This document shows, one piece after another, positions 1 to 11,600 of a DNA stretch of 64,000 bases. The position numbers and the translations under genes were made by a program. Location of the stretch: assembly GCA_009746045.1 (NCBI GenBank), contig RPFO01000080.1, positions 1,951,183 through 2,015,182 of the forward strand, in the 5' to 3' direction. This DNA comes from Mesostigma viride (lineage: Eukaryota; Streptophyta; Mesostigmatophyceae; Mesostigmatales; Mesostigmataceae). The notes under the pieces are model-generated. The model did not search any database. It saw only the letters and a program-made list of their open reading frames with translations, and was not told the DNA's origin. How positions within the stretch are numbered: position 1 is the stretch's first letter; each line of letters begins with the position of its first letter.

Positions 1-177
1 TAATATAATGTAATGATGGATTGATGTAACTTGTTGTGTGCTTGTCACACTTATATTTATTTATTTCCAATGAACATGTGTGTCAACTGCATCATTTCTG
101 CATCCACATATATTGCATAAGTGTCCTGTCTTCATGCACTTGAGAGTTCTCAAGTGTCATGCTCAGTGTCCTGATTT

Positions 178-545
178 TCCTGATTTTTTGTGCCATGCTA
201 AGTGTCCTGATTTTCCTGATTTTTTGTGCTGTTAAGTGTCCTGATTTTCCTGATTTTTTCTGATTCAGCGGGTTTTCTCAGGATCTCAGGATTTCTCAGG
301 ATTTTTTTACGAATCTCAGTGTTTCTCAGTGTTTCGCGAGACGCATCTCAGGCACTTCTCAAGATTCTCAAGAGGAAGTCCTGATATAATATCAGGAATC
401 CTGAGAAAAGTCTCAGGGTTTCTCAGGATTTCTCCTGAAATCCTGAGAAAAAATCAGGAAATCTCAGGAAATCCTGAGAAAATCTCAGGAATCCTGAGAA
501 AAATCTCAGGAAACCTTAGGATCCTGAGAAAAATCTCAGAACCCG
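178..545. repeat. Short-unit repeat of CCTGATTTT and CAGGAATCCTGAGAAAA motifs
   Basis: The left part repeats 'gtcctgattttcctgatttt' three times. The right part repeats 'cctgagaaaaatctcagg'-like units about ten times, and each contains an inverted pair (CTCAGG/CCTGAG) that could form a hairpin. No coding signal is credible here; the open frames simply follow the repeat. It ends where a retroelement fragment begins near 548. Bases 1-177 hold nothing I can identify. Confidence 0.75.
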
Positions 546-547
546 AC

Positions 548-660
548 TTCCTAGTGTACTCCGCGCCCGTGTGATAGACACGGATCGAGAAATGGACTGC
601 CGTCTGGGATAAGCACCTTCCTGCTGAGGGAGCGTACAAGTTTCGTGATATCGGGAGATA
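548..660 (+). pseudogene. Fragment of the 3' end of a YADD-type non-LTR RT gene
   Basis: Bases 553-630 match the region around 33570-33617 plus 35327-35350 (actccgcgcccg, gacaaggagaaatgg, then ataagcacct). In the longer copy these encode the C-terminal tail of a non-LTR reverse transcriptase. Here the frame is broken and only the tail remains. This short copy is useful because it shows the uninterrupted junction that an insertion splits at 33618/35323. Confidence 0.65.
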
Positions 661-805
661 GGAGATCGATGGATGCATGGGGGTCATTTCTCCAGGAAAA
701 GTGAATGCCGGTCCCCATGATTCGATCCTCGGCTCGCCAATCGGCGTTGTCAGATGCTGAATGATGTTGAACAATTTTGCAAATATAATATAGTAGTATA
801 TATAT

Positions 806-857
806 ATTAAAAATATAATTACTTACAGCAGAGTGAAATCACTCAAACCAAAGCAGT
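806..857 (-). mobile_element. Ultra-short 3'-end copy of the RLE non-LTR family
   Basis: About 50 bp identical, in reverse orientation, to the last bases of the RLE elements ending at 1711 and 22232 (tttgagtgatttcactctgc). It is flanked by a 14-bp direct repeat, AGTAGTATATATAT, at 792-805 and 858-871. That is the expected product of target-primed reverse transcription aborted almost immediately. Confidence 0.8.
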
Positions 858-875
858 AGTAGTATATATATTCAA

Positions 876-1711
876 GTTGGCTCCCAGCCACTACTCGGTG
901 GCGCTCCGGCACCAGCTATTTGCCCCGCAGCCTCTTGTTCCGGCCGGGCGGCCTTGTGGTAGCTGTGGGCAGCCGCTGGATCCCACGGGGACTCACTACC
1001 TTGCCTGCATGGGGGGCCAACAGAATCAGAATTGGTATTTGTATTTGCACACTGTCCTCCTGACGGTGGTGCTCGCCATGATTCGGTCGGTTTTCCCCCA
1101 CGCGAACATCCGGTCCGAGGATGCGGATGGCGCTGCCTTCTATTCCCCCAACCACCGGCCTGACATCGTGGTGCTGGACTTTGAGGGGGGTGGCCGGCAT
1201 CTGCTTATTGACGTTTCGGTGGCGCGGCCCTTGGCTCTTAGCCACGTGGCTGGGGCCTCCCTCACGGCAGGTTACACGGCGGACCGGGCGGAGCGGGCCA
1301 AGCTCCTGGCCTACGGCGACGTCGGGCACCATCGTGTGGTGCCCTTTGTCCTGGAGGAGTTTGGGGCCATGGGGCCCCTGACCTCCGCCTTCTTCAAGGA
1401 GTGTTGCCGGCTCCGGGAGGACCGGCTGGACCTGGAGGGCCAGCGGGCCCCATGGTCGGCGCGGACCTGGACGTCATATTGGCGTCAGCGCTTGTCGGTG
1501 GCGCTGACTCGGGCCATGGCTGACATCATGCTCCGCCGTACGCGGGCTGATTTTGCGGTGCAGCAGGGCTATTAGGTTCCTCCCGTTAGGCGTTTCCATT
1601 GGTCTTATCGTAGTATAGAGCTTTGACATGGCTCTGTATATAGGTTTATAGCTGGGCGTTTGCTTTGGTTTGAGTGATTTCACTCTGCTGTAAGTAATTA
1701 TATTTTTAATT
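876..1711 (+). mobile_element. 5'-truncated RLE-type non-LTR retrotransposon copy A
   Basis: The element is flanked by the direct repeat TATATATTCAA (865-875 and 1712-1722). It contains the endonuclease end of the ORF and a 3' UTR ending in an AT-rich tail. The copy at 31268-32247 (opposite strand) matches it so closely that the shared 232 residues are the same, so both insertions are recent. The 5' truncation falls inside the ORF. Confidence 0.9.
877..1575 (+). pseudogene. RLE endonuclease domain, C-terminal part of a non-LTR polyprotein
   Basis: The 232-residue frame is intact but lacks all upstream domains. It has a CCHC knuckle (CGSCG, then H and C in THYLAC) followed by the restriction-like endonuclease core: HRPDIVVLD, then LLIDVSVARP. 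This is the order seen in R2/CRE/NeSL/Utopia-type elements, where the domain nicks the target DNA to prime reverse transcription. It aligns along its length with residues 1075-1306 of the long ORF at 17995-21915. The first residues are set by the insertion junction, not by a genuine start codon. Confidence 0.85.
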
Positions 1712-2092
1712 TATATATTCAATAATTTCTTCAGGGTTCTTCTTCTTTTCGGGTTTTTTCCTTATGTTGCATGCCAATCTCACCTTCGCAATTTATCATT
1801 CTCAATGAATATATATTCATTTCGGGCTTCTTCTTTTCGGGGTTTTTCCTTATGTTGCATGCCAATCTCACCTCCGTAATTTATCATTCTCAATGAATAT
1901 ACATTCATTTTGTGATGTAGTTAGTTGTACCTTAAGTGCAGCTGGCGTGATCCTTGGATGTCCGTGTCAGATTACTATTAATTTCTTCAGGGTTCTTCTT
2001 CTTTTCGGGGGTTTTCCTTATGGTGCATGCCAATCTCACCTCCGTAATTTATCATTCTCAATTAATCGTGGTTCTCTGAACATAGTTTCTTT
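1712..2092 (+). repeat. Stack of 3'-UTR ends of a second RLE subfamily
   Basis: Three nested copies of a 3' UTR segment (ttatgttgcatgcc, atctcacctccg, atttatcattctcaat) end at about 1808, 1900 and 2075. The first two are separated by 'atatattca'-like target sequence. The same segment occurs downstream of the long ORF at 21970-22124, so it is the tail of that subfamily. No coding sequence. Confidence 0.7.
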
Positions 2093-2615
2093 ATAGTGAG
2101 ATGGAAGGGTAGCCGCTATAGCTAGGTAATAGGGTTCACGTGACATACCGGCCTTTTGAGGCCGGTGCACGGCCTGATCCGGATCAGTCGTGGCCAAAGC
2201 TTTGGTCAGATTTTTCTTGGCCGTGTGGCAGGAGCTACGTTGAGATATAAACCTGCCACTGTCTAGGTTTCTTTGTTAATGGCGTAGTGATTAACTAGAT
2301 CTAGATTCTTTCTCTCACGCAATATGTGCATCATGACCTAATAGCCCCGGCAGCCTTACGTAAGCTGCTGGCGCATTATCAGGACGCCACATTGCGTCAT
2401 TTGTTCAGACGCAACATTTGCGTGGCGAAAAAATGCCGTCCGGCGGGCCAAGGCCGCATTACACGCAAAAACGGACAAAACCAAACCCACCTAGCTAAGG
2501 CCGGCCTCTTTTCTTTTCACAATTAAGGGCGGCGACAGCAAGCTATAGCCAGGGGAAACGAACCTTTGGTTTGACGAACCTGTTCTGTCGGAGCCATTTT
2601 TGGCCCTGAGCAGCA
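2093..2615. other. No gene seen; leader of the following gag-like gene
   Basis: About 520 bases without a credible ORF. Two short inverted pairs occur (ggccttttgaggcc near 2151; gatccggatc near 2175), and an AT-rich 'gagatataaacc' near 2251 could be a TATA-like box. Function not assigned. Confidence 0.4.
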
Positions 2616-3655
2616 ATGCCGAAGGGGCGCAAGGCTACAGCAAGGCAGGCAGCGCGCGGGGAGGACGGGACGCCCACACCGCGGGCTGCTGCTGCCACTT
2701 CACGCGCCAGTCGCCTTCAGCGCCAAAAAGAAGCAGCTCGCCACTCTGCTCGCCAAGTGCATCAGCCCCGCAGAGGCGGTGGGGGCAGTCGAGCAGGTCT
2801 TCGGTGCGAGGACTGGGTGACGGACGCCAGCTCGTGGAGCTCGAGCCAGCTGAATTCTGTCGTGCAGTTGCTGGCCGATCACGTTGACGTTGCGGAGGTG
2901 TTGGACGCACGTGACCCAAACGGAGCGTGGCAAAACTGCTGGCCGTGGCAGATCTCGCGGCGGACGAGGAGGAGGCGGCGCTGCCACCAACGACACCTGC
3001 GCAACGAAAAATGGCCAAGCCGAAAGGCGCAGCCAAGGTTTCGGCAGGTGGGGGCGCTGTCGGAAAGGAAATGAGGGCGAGGTTGGCGCCCATTCGTTGG
3101 GGCACCAGTCCGGAAACCGAAAATCAGGACGACGAGGAGGACGAGGAGGACGAGGAGGGGGACTCAGGTCGCAGCCGAGAAATTCATGCAAGGTTTGAAG
3201 GCAGCGGTGGGAGGAATGGACGGGGCGGGAAGCCACTTCAAGGCCTCGAAACTGAGGGGTGGCGCTGCCGAGCCAAGCCAAGAGCGTGAAATATTGGATT
3301 TCGGAGCGGGTGCTGCCGGGGGTGTTGGAGGACGCCAGCGACAATGGGATGGGCATCCGGTCGCGGGTCATTGACGGTCAAGCCTGGAAATTGGCGGAAC
3401 ATGGAGAACAGGAAAGTTGTCATGAACATTGCATTGGCCATGGACACCCTTCTCAAGGAGCTGGGCTCAGCAGCCGGGGAGCTTGTGGGCCATGGAGTAC
3501 CTAATGAGGGTGGTGGCGGCCAATTGCTGCAGGTGGAGGGGCAAGGAGGGGCCGGGGGGTGGAAGGTAGCCAGCCACCTCCTGCCATTGGGGGAGGAGGC
3601 TGCACTGTCATGCAGCCACCCCGGCTGTCAACTGAGGCAGCTCTCCAAACTGTGA
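2616..3655 (+). pseudogene. Decayed gag/ORF1-like gene, paralogue of 56643-57746
   Basis: An ATG at 2616 (MPKGRKATARQ) opens a basic, Ala/Gly-rich protein that continues through at least three frames: to about 2930, then 2927-3200, then 3270-3655. In the 3280-3500 region, segments such as 'ERVLPGVLEDAS' and 'MDTLLKELGSAAGELVG' align with 'EAVLPGMLDYAES' and 'LDTMVTEFGYWA' of the 367-residue protein at 56643-57746. It is therefore a broken member of the same family. An acidic run (DDEEDEEDEE) occurs near 3130-3160. No enzyme domain is visible; a nucleocapsid-like role is inference. Confidence 0.55.
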
Positions 3656-4089
3656 TCGTCTTCAGACAAGCTCAGCAAGGCCCAGCAAGTAGGGAAATAG
3701 AATTCCAGCGGGAAATTACCTCCCGTCATTAAAGACAGAACGGACTTATCAAATCCCAAGAGACGTACAGGGGAAACCCCTTGTATTCTCCAGGAGTTAA
3801 CTGAGGGTGGTCGGTTCTCTTCTGTAGGGCTCAGACTCCTAACAGAATGTACTACGGCGATAGAGAGCTATGGTCCCCTTTTGGTCGGGAGTCTCTCTGC
3901 TTGTTCGTACAGACACAAGACTTCCTGTCTACTGGATATGGCGGTCCAATAACAGGGCCTGAAGTGACGATGTTTGGTTATTAGAAATAACTTCACATTA
4001 TTGGGGGTATCCGCCTGATGGCTATGATGACAAACAGGCAAAGCTTATTCTGATTTGGCACACCGCAAAGGTGGAAACCATTTGCGTTT
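3656..4089. other. No gene seen
   Basis: About 430 bases with no ORF, repeat or RNA gene that I can support. Confidence 0.4.
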
Positions 4090-4250
4090 AGTGCCGGTCC
4101 GCGGAAAACGCGATCTGCAAATGAATCCAGGCCGGAATCGAACAGGGGACCTCTCGCACCAACTTTTGCTGACTATAGGACGGACGTCTCCGGATCCTAG
4201 GGCATCGCCAACTGACCGACCTACAGTCATCCGCAAAAGTTCTCCTTTCC
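4090..4250 (-). mobile_element. tRNA-derived SINE-like sequence
   Basis: On the minus strand a D-arm/A-box-like stretch (ggtcggtcagttggc, near 4220) is followed after about 80 bases by a perfect T-arm/B-box-like stretch (gttcgattccgg, near 4130). The spacing is longer than in a normal tRNA, and I cannot fold a complete cloverleaf. A tRNA-derived SINE head or a decayed, intron-bearing tRNA gene are both possible. Bases 4251-4780 downstream hold no gene that I recognise. Confidence 0.5.
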
Positions 4251-4799
4251 GGGGAGTGATGCAAGCGGCTGTCGGATTCGGTACTAGATAAATCATTCGA
4301 GATCTGTGTGTGTAGGAGTACTACACACGTGTCCACTCGAGACTTGTTCAGTCTCGAAACGTGAGACAGGCTTCAAGCACGGCTGGCTTATGTCCCCTTC
4401 GACACAGAGGAGCCCAACACAATCAGTACAGGTCTCAGCCAATCAGAACACAGATGAACCGGTAAGGTTCTCTCTATATATGCTTTACACCCCTAACTTA
4501 CGAAAGATACTAACTGACATCAGTCAGATTACACATGTATTCCAAGGTACCGTCCCGTATACCGTCGGCCAGGGCCCAACACAAAGCTGGACCATCAAAA
4601 GGGCACTCCGCATATTAGTCCCAAAAAGTCAAGTCAGGCCAGGAATCATAACACTTTGGCCGTTCAAAGGGCTCAGCCAATTACACTGAACGCTCAACTA
4701 CAAGTTCGCGTCCACTTGGATGTAACAGTATACACACTGTCAGAAAATATTGTTACACAGGTCCTGAATGTACATAGGGTTTTCCATGCATAGGTCATT

Positions 4800-5240
4800 A
4801 GAGTCTTTGTATCACGGGGTATGCCTCGCATTTCGGACGAGATTAGGCATGCAGCGTAGGATAGCATTTGTAGGACATCTTGCTCGCACCAGTCAGGTAG
4901 ATACCGCCCTTGGTCTGGCCGGCCGGCCCCCAGTGGCTTGGCCAACCAGGGCGGCACATCCTGACCAGGCTGACCTGGCCTGGCCCCAAGGACATTCCTA
5001 GAAAGCTGGGTAAACCTGCCATGAACTACGTCCAGATGTTGCTGGCCGACCCAGTGGTCCCAACTCAGTCTGAACACCGCATTCACTCCCTCTCTTTCCT
5101 TTGGACTGCTATGCAGAACAAGGAGAGGCGGCAGAAGATTGTCCAGGCTCACACGCCAGCCCCTGTGGGCAAACCCCCTAGCTCCCGGCCCCCAAGCGGA
5201 AGGGGCGTTTTGCTGAGTATTGTAGTTAGGATCTTCTAGA
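4800..5240 (+). pseudogene. Decayed C-terminal tail of YADD-type non-LTR RT
   Basis: Two frames of this region ('IAFVGHLARTSQVDTALG', then 'MQNKERRQKIV') align with 'LLFGGHLARTDQVNTDVG' and 'MIDKEKWAAI' of the non-LTR RT at 32454-33613. The catalytic part is missing and at least one frameshift is present (near 4950). This is a second, older copy of that family. Confidence 0.7.
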
Positions 5241-5752
5241 CTAGATAGCTTAGAGTTAGCTTATTAAATAGTTCCATTACGCGGCTTCGCCCACCTCCAC
5301 CCATAAATTAATTAATTAATGAGGAACATAACTCCGTTGGGAGTATATGTAGCACATAGCCCTGAAAGGGGGCATATGAGCCTATAATACATTCTAAGCT
5401 AGCTACTTCCTGCAAGGGTGGGAATGTAAACAACACTTGCACTAGGTGCACTAGGGCACCTGCACCACCCAGAGTCTCGGGCAACTCCCAGCTAAGGGGA
5501 GCCCGTCATAGGTGGGGAAGATCAGCATAGCTATACAAGAGCTAGGGCATGGCTTCTCAGCAGGGAGTGACTCCCTGCATGGGCACTGCATAATAAAATA
5601 AAGCTAGGCATCATCTGGAGGGTGGCTCATCATAGGCACACTGTCATGTACATGACTAAAAATGCTAGGCCTCAGCTGGTATAGTGCCTGTAGTAGGCGG
5701 GCATGTACAAGGCCACTGTCTAACTATTCTACACTACTGCTGCTGTATTCCC
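5241..5752. other. Non-coding; carries one arm of an inverted repeat
   Basis: No gene is visible. Bases about 5309-5355 (attaattaatgagg, then actccgttggga, then atgtagcacata) match, in inverted orientation, bases about 16930-16985. Together they bracket the minus-strand gag-like gene, suggesting terminal inverted repeats of one element (inference). Confidence 0.5.
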
Positions 5753-7133
5753 CTAGGCTGGGGCTTCTGGGGTCGCTGGGGCCGCGGTGGTGGGGGGGGT
5801 CGCGTGCCAGGGCTTGTGGCCGACGTAGATGGCCGCCCCCGCTTCCAGTACACCGGCGGGCCCGCCTTGGTCTGCCGGAGCTGGAGGTAGGTCGGCCATA
5901 GCTCCCGTCGCCGTAATTGTTGCTGCGCCAGGGTCAAGTCGTCGTCCACTGACGGTGAAGGGAGTGTTCTCGAGCCGCTTGCGGCGTCTGAGAAACGTTC
6001 GAATCTTGTCCGCTGGGCTCTCAAAGATGAGAAGAAGCGGAGGCGCCCCTGCCTTACCCCGCGCGCGGGGGAGGCGGTGGGCGGTCAGCTTAATCTCACC
6101 AAGAAGGCCCATGCGTGCAAGGATTTTGCTCTCAAACGCACGTGCAAGCTTCTCGGAATTCTCACCTTCCTCCATGTCGAAGTTCTTGAGTATGGCGTTG
6201 AGGCTCGGCCTCCTCGCGGAGGTCAAGCGTCTGCCGCTGGAGCTGGGCTAGCTGCGACGGCGGAGGTGGTGGAGGTGGTATGTTGCTTAGTTAAGCATGT
6301 CCGCCCAGGTTGTGATGGGAGGAGCATCGCCGGCCAGGCCAGCATGGGCTGGCTTGGCGGCAATGTCCTTCACCGCCTGGGCGGTGAGGCCTGCGGTGTT
6401 CTGCAGGACCTCGATAGCGATGGCATTATCCTTAAGACGCTGGTCGATGTCGCGGAGCCGCGGCCGGGCGGTGATGGAATCGGTGGAGGCGGAGGGGGGG
6501 TGGGGGGCGGAGGCGAGGAGGGTGGCAGTGGTGGTGGGGATGGTGGGGAGCTCAGCAGCCAGCGTGCGACCCACAGCTGCCACATCTGCAGTTAGGGGCG
6601 TCACGTGCTGTGAGATGGCTTCTTGGAGGTGGAGGAGGAAGGTGGATTCGGTCAAGGGGGAGGGGGTCCAGAGGTCCGCGACAGAGCGCTGAAGGATGGA
6701 AAAGAGGGCGGCAATTAGCTGAAGACGGGGGCGAGACCAGTGGGCCAGGTTCTCAGGTCGGTGAGTAAACCTGCCGTCAGGTCCAGTGCGGAGGCGACTA
6801 AGGCTTTGAAGGCGTTGGCACAGGTCGAAAATGGAGGCGTATGACCCATAAAACACGAGCTCCAGCCGGTATCCTGATGGGTGGCATGTCGAAATAGCTG
6901 GGTCTGGCATCGTCGAAGGTGGAAAATAACCCGTCGACGTCAAAGTCGCGCTCAGACCAGCTCGGTTCGGTTGGACGGCTGCGTTCGGGCTCCGGCAAGG
7001 CTGAGGGCAAGGCAGGAAGCCCGGGAGGGTGCTGGGCGACCACCAGTGCGCGACTAGTGTCATCGCTGCCTGCCGGGCTTGAGGGCGAAGCTGCAGCCGG
7101 GGCTGCAGACGTATTTTCATTGCCGAGCGCAGC
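5753..7133 (-). pseudogene. gag/ORF1-like gene, interrupted near its start
   Basis: Reading on the minus strand: an Ala/Pro-rich N-terminal region (7133 to about 6850), a frameshift near 6850, then a helical region with 'LELVFYGSYASIFDLCQRL' and 'IAALFSILQRSVADLW' ending at a stop at 6287. A further segment at 6226-5753 contains 'SEKLARAFESKILARMGLLG' and 'PPLLLIFESPADKIRTFLRR', whose pattern resembles the RNA-binding part of L1-type ORF1 proteins. The apparent start inside the LTR (7145) is accidental. The true first codons lie at 16753-16713, beyond the inserted LTR element. No zinc knuckle or enzyme motif is visible, so the family assignment is tentative. Confidence 0.55.
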
Positions 7134-7828
7134 TGTTGCGTCCAAGCCTATTTAATTAGGTTCCTTTAGTGGACAGTTTGGCGCAACAATGTGGAATAGG
7201 CGAAGTCTTAGTGTTCGACTATTTAGGACTATTTGTACAACCGGTTCATACGGCGTTGTACTTGCTATTCAGTGGTTTTGTAGTACTTTCGGTACTTTGG
7301 TTTATCTGTAGGTGCGCAGCATGTCAATGTGCGTGGACCTAGTACAATTCGTTTTGGGTCGTACGGCCAATTCGTGTGAACCGTAGCGCCCTAGAGATCT
7401 CGGTTGACCATGCGTCCAAGCAGTGCTGCTTGGCACTGCTTGGCAACGCCGTGAGCCGCCAAGGTTAATAGTGTGTGGGAACGTTCACCATTGTCACCCC
7501 CGGAATGAATGAAATGAATTGAGTTAATCTCTTTCTCTTTCCGGCTGGGTCACGCCCGCGGGTTTAGGAAATGCATGGTCCTGAATTCCTGTCGTAAATG
7601 CTACATGTACCTCGGGAGGCATTAGCCACGCTTCCCTATAGAGGTTGTCTCACCGCAGGCTATAACCGGCCAGGGTCAACTGCGCCAGGTTAATTATGTT
7701 AGATTAGTTATCGTCCATACTAGTCATGGTGTGGATTGCGTAGATTAATATAGCGACCACTGTTCATAATGGTCTATTATGAATCAGGTGTAGATCTTTC
7801 ACACCCGGCAGTCAGCCGGGATGTAAAA
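7134..7828 (+). repeat. 5' LTR of the 9.6-kb element
   Basis: Starts TGTTGCGTCC and ends GATGTAAAA. It is 695 bp, matches the dispersed pieces of the right LTR with one substitution over the first 488 bp and a 4-bp indel later (tcatggtg versus tcatgcatggtg). The near identity points to a recent insertion. Confidence 0.88.
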
Positions 7829-7841
7829 CTGGACTCGGAGG
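7829..7841 (+). other. Primer-binding site of the LTR element
   Basis: CTGGACTCGGAGG directly follows the 5' LTR. Its TGG start is as expected for pairing with a tRNA ending in CCA. The Gypsy element at 24017-32453 has CTGGAATCGGAGG in the same place. Confidence 0.7.
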
Positions 7842-8277
7842 AATCCACCTGAGTCGCAGAGGTAAATAAGCGCTGTTTATAAGTTTCTAAAACAATTGTA
7901 ACGTCACATCGCAGACTTGCCACCTTGCGATTGTGCGTGTGTCGTGACCTACACTCTAGAGGTCATGACCCAGGTTCCTGTCAGGAACAGCTTTTTTTTT
8001 CACGAATTTAATTTTAGTCGACTTTTTAGTGGGGCGGGGTTGCTGGCGAGTGTTCGAGGGAATATCCTCATCATCGGCGACCTCTTTTACTTCGGCAGCG
8101 TCCATGGGCACGACACCCGGCAGTCAGCTGGGGGAGTCGAAGACACAGGTATGCCCGGAGTAGGATTGTTCATTATGATAGAACGCTCCTTCGGCCAACG
8201 CTGTCGAAATTTCAGTTTTTCCTAGACTTGAATTTCTATCAGTATGTGCAGCCCTACCCAGTAGTGTTTCTTTTAGG

Positions 8278-8603
8278 GTTGCAGCCCTTCCAGGCTGTAG
8301 CCCCCTTTTCTTTTTGTTATGCTGCAGCCCTTCCAGGCTGTAGCCCATTTTTGTGCTGCAGCCCTTACATGCTGTAGCCTATTGTGGTGCTGCAGCCCTT
8401 ACAGGCTGTAGCCCCCTTTGTGTGTGTGTGTGCTGCAGCCCTTCCAGGCTGTAGCCCATTTTTGCGTTGCAGCCCTTCCCGGCTGTAGCCCATTTTCGCG
8501 TTGCAGCCCTTCCCGGCTGTAGCCCATTTAGCGTTGCAGTCCTTCCAGGCTGTAGCCCAAGTGTTTCTTTTAGTGGCAGCCGTTATAGGCTGTAGCCCCT
8601 AGC
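8278..8603. repeat. Tandem hairpin minisatellite
   Basis: About nine units of 'ctgcagcccttccaggctgtag' type, separated by short T- or GT-rich spacers. Within each unit CTGCAGCC can pair with GGCTGTAG (one G-T pair) around a 6-base loop. It lies in the interior of the LTR element. The spacers are short and variable in length, so this is not a CRISPR array. Confidence 0.85.
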
Positions 8604-11600
8604 AGCAATAGTGTACAATGTGGCCTGCTCCTTAATCTTCGGAGCACGCTGAACAGGTCATTCGTGGGTACGGGTGGGGGAGGCAGGTCTTGCCACTCTT
8701 GTTCAGGCAGAAGAGTTAATTCTTATGCACACGGCACTCCTGGGTCACTACTAGGAGCCACTTGTACCACTCTATGACCTTCACCACCACCTTTGCCTTC
8801 TGCCCCAACCCTCCTCTCACCTGGGTCATCAGTGTAGAGGGTACAGGGAGGGCAACAATTGTTGGATGCACTACGTAGCCGTGACGACAGGTAGTCATAT
8901 CTGTTGCATGCGCGAATGGTGACGCGCAGTAGTACTAGGTACTTTGGTTGGCTACCGCACTGTTACAGGTGGTCACACTTGTTCTTTTCCTTCATTGGGT
9001 TGTTTTATTTTCTTTAGTTAGGTGCTGGTAGTCATGCCAGTATCTTGGAGACAGGCAGGTAGTAGCCAGTCTGGCTAGCTGCTGCGCTGTCACGGGTGGT
9101 CACACCTGTCCTTATTCTTTCTTTTGTTGTTTGGTTATTTCCATATGCTGCTAGTCATGCCAGTATGTTGAAACTGTGTCCCTGTGGTTGTAGCCGTTAG
9201 CTGCCTGTACCATGTACCTCCTTTGCAGGGGCCAAGATGGCTGCCTGTGCTCACCTTATAGGTGCTATAGTGACAATTGCTATTTTTAGCAGCATCGTCC
9301 CTTGTAGTCTTTAGTGACTGCAATATTCTAGCAATATTTGTATCAGCTGTGACAGCAGCTAGTAATAGCTGTGTTGTCTAGGTTGGTCTTATTTGCTACT
9401 AGACATCGCAATTAGGGATACCCTCATGGCTGTTGCTGTCTCTTTGTTGGGATTAATTAGTTAGAGTGACAGTTGTTGCAACAGTTAGTCATAGCTGGTG
9501 CCATCATGAGTATTTTGTCTCTTTTGCTTCTTTTGGTTCGTGTGTATATGGCCCTCAAGGCCGTCCATGTGAAGTGCATCAACACTTTACCTCTTTTGTT
9601 TTCTTAGTGGTTGTCGCCGGCGTTCCACCGGCTTGTTCCTTTGTGCATCATGTCCATCTTCAAGCGTTGGCCTGTTTGGCAAGGGCAATTAATGTTTCTT
9701 ACCTTTGACGTATCTATGCGACGTGGTTGTTTCAGAATGATGCGCTTGGTTGTTGTAGCTCGGGTACCTTACTTTTCCTTCCACTCAGGGAGGGTTCTAT
9801 CAGCATATGCTTTGCAACCTTCCTAGTTGCAGATTTCACTTTGCTGAAGTGCATGCTGTTGTGGACGTTCATGGACATCATTTCCCACGTGTGAATCCTA
9901 CAGGGTTCCCAGTACTCCTGTCATGCACACTTGTCTCCTCGTACTTTTTCCTTCCAGTCAGGGAGGGTTACGTCGCCACAATGTGCAACCTTCTTAGTTG
10001 CAGGTTTTAGGCAATGGAGCACTTAGCTGCATGACGGGCCTGGGATTGTTGTTGATTTTTGTTGCTTGACATAACAATCTATGGATCCTATAGGGTTAGC
10101 AGTACTCCTTCAGTCTGAAGGCGCTATTAGCATTTTGTTCTCTTCCCTGTTCTAAGGGGAGGACTCTTCACATGGGGTGCATTGGGTTTTACCACCACCC
10201 CCACATCATCTATCCTCAGTCGCATTCAGCCCCTTGCCATCCCCCCTCCCTTGCACAGCCACCGTGCCAGGAGCTAGCAAGTAGTAATCCTTGCTGTTAA
10301 TTGGGGTTGCTGTTGGTCATACATGCTGTTTGCTTGGATTGATGTCAGGTGATACTGGGTGTTCATACCCATTGTTGTGGGTGTGTGGCACGTTTCTGTT
10401 GCAGGTAGTCATACCTTTTTTTTTTTTTGTACTCAATACTAGCGGTCATGCTGGTAACCGTGGCAATGGTTTATCGTACATCGCCAGCTAGACACATCTA
10501 CCATGATGACAGGGGCTCGTGATAGCTCAGTACCGGGGAGTTCCTCGACGTGTTTGTAGGGGCAGCCTTGCTTGTGGACCTGATCACTCCACTCTCACTG
10601 CCATTCGGACATGTGTTTCGTAGACACTGCCTTGTCTTGACCTTCACACTCCTTTCTCCCCAGTCTGGGGGTACCCTTGTGGGTACAATGTCTTTGTACC
10701 TCAGTTGTGGCACGTCTATTTTGGCTTGATATTCTATCTGTTTGGTTTGTTTGGAATTTTTTTTTTTTTTTCTTTCCCCCCACCCCCCCTCCGGGTGCTT
10801 TCCGTCGCGAGGGCGCTCCGATTCCCATAGAGGGGGGAGGAGAGAAGAAGGAAGAGGCTTCACAGCCCCTTAGGGGGGGGAGGAGTCACAGAGATAGGCA
10901 TCTGTGTGTTACCCAGTTACTGTGAGTGGACTGAAGGGAGAGGGCCCATCCCCCTTAGGGGGGGGAGGAGTCAGTGTGAGAAAGCACTGAGGTTACTAGT
11001 GTTATTACTAATGGCTCTAGTAGCAACTAGATATTGTGTCTGTACTAGTAGTCATACTAGCGGATGCACATCATGTTGGTCCGAGCATCTGTGTTTGTAC
11101 TGGTAGTCATACTAGTGAGCTCTGGTGAATGTGTTGGTCCGGACATCATGGATGTACGGGGTTGGTTGTCCTTGGTTCGTCAGTGCCTGAGGTCAACTAG
11201 GTCATGTCGTAGGTGTATGAGGGTGTACGTGGCGTGTGCATAAAGGATTGGAAGATGCGTATGCGTGTCAGAGGAATCTTTCAATTTTTTTCTTTAAACT
11301 TGGTGCGGGTTCCTCCATGCCGAGGCACACGCTTGGCTCCCCCTTAGGGGGGGAAGGTATCTCATCTCTTTCGTGCGATGGATGTGCGCAGTCATGCACA
11401 CTTGTATCTTCCCCACCACACCAATACCAGCCGCATGTCCGCAAGGAGGAGCTATCTGCTCTTCAGGACCCCGCTCTTCAGGAGGGGTTGGATCTCGGCA
11501 TTAGTTCATTCGGCGCGGAGTCCCCCTTGTAGTCATACGAGGTGGCGAGGGACACCGATTTCATAAGGGTTACGGCGGCGACAAAGAGCGCGGGATACGG

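Noticed and set aside
2587-2610. Resemblance to a dinoflagellate spliced-leader sequence before the ATG at 2616
   Set aside because: The match needs two gaps and several mismatches over about 22 bases and no second example was found, so it cannot support an organism call.
2700-3371. 223-residue minus-strand Pro/Arg-rich frame
   Set aside because: Antisense to the decayed gag-like gene; no motif and low complexity.
8278-8603. CRISPR-like appearance of the regular repeat
   Set aside because: Spacers are short, AT- or GT-rich and of uneven length, the genome is eukaryotic, and there are no cas genes; it is a hairpin minisatellite.
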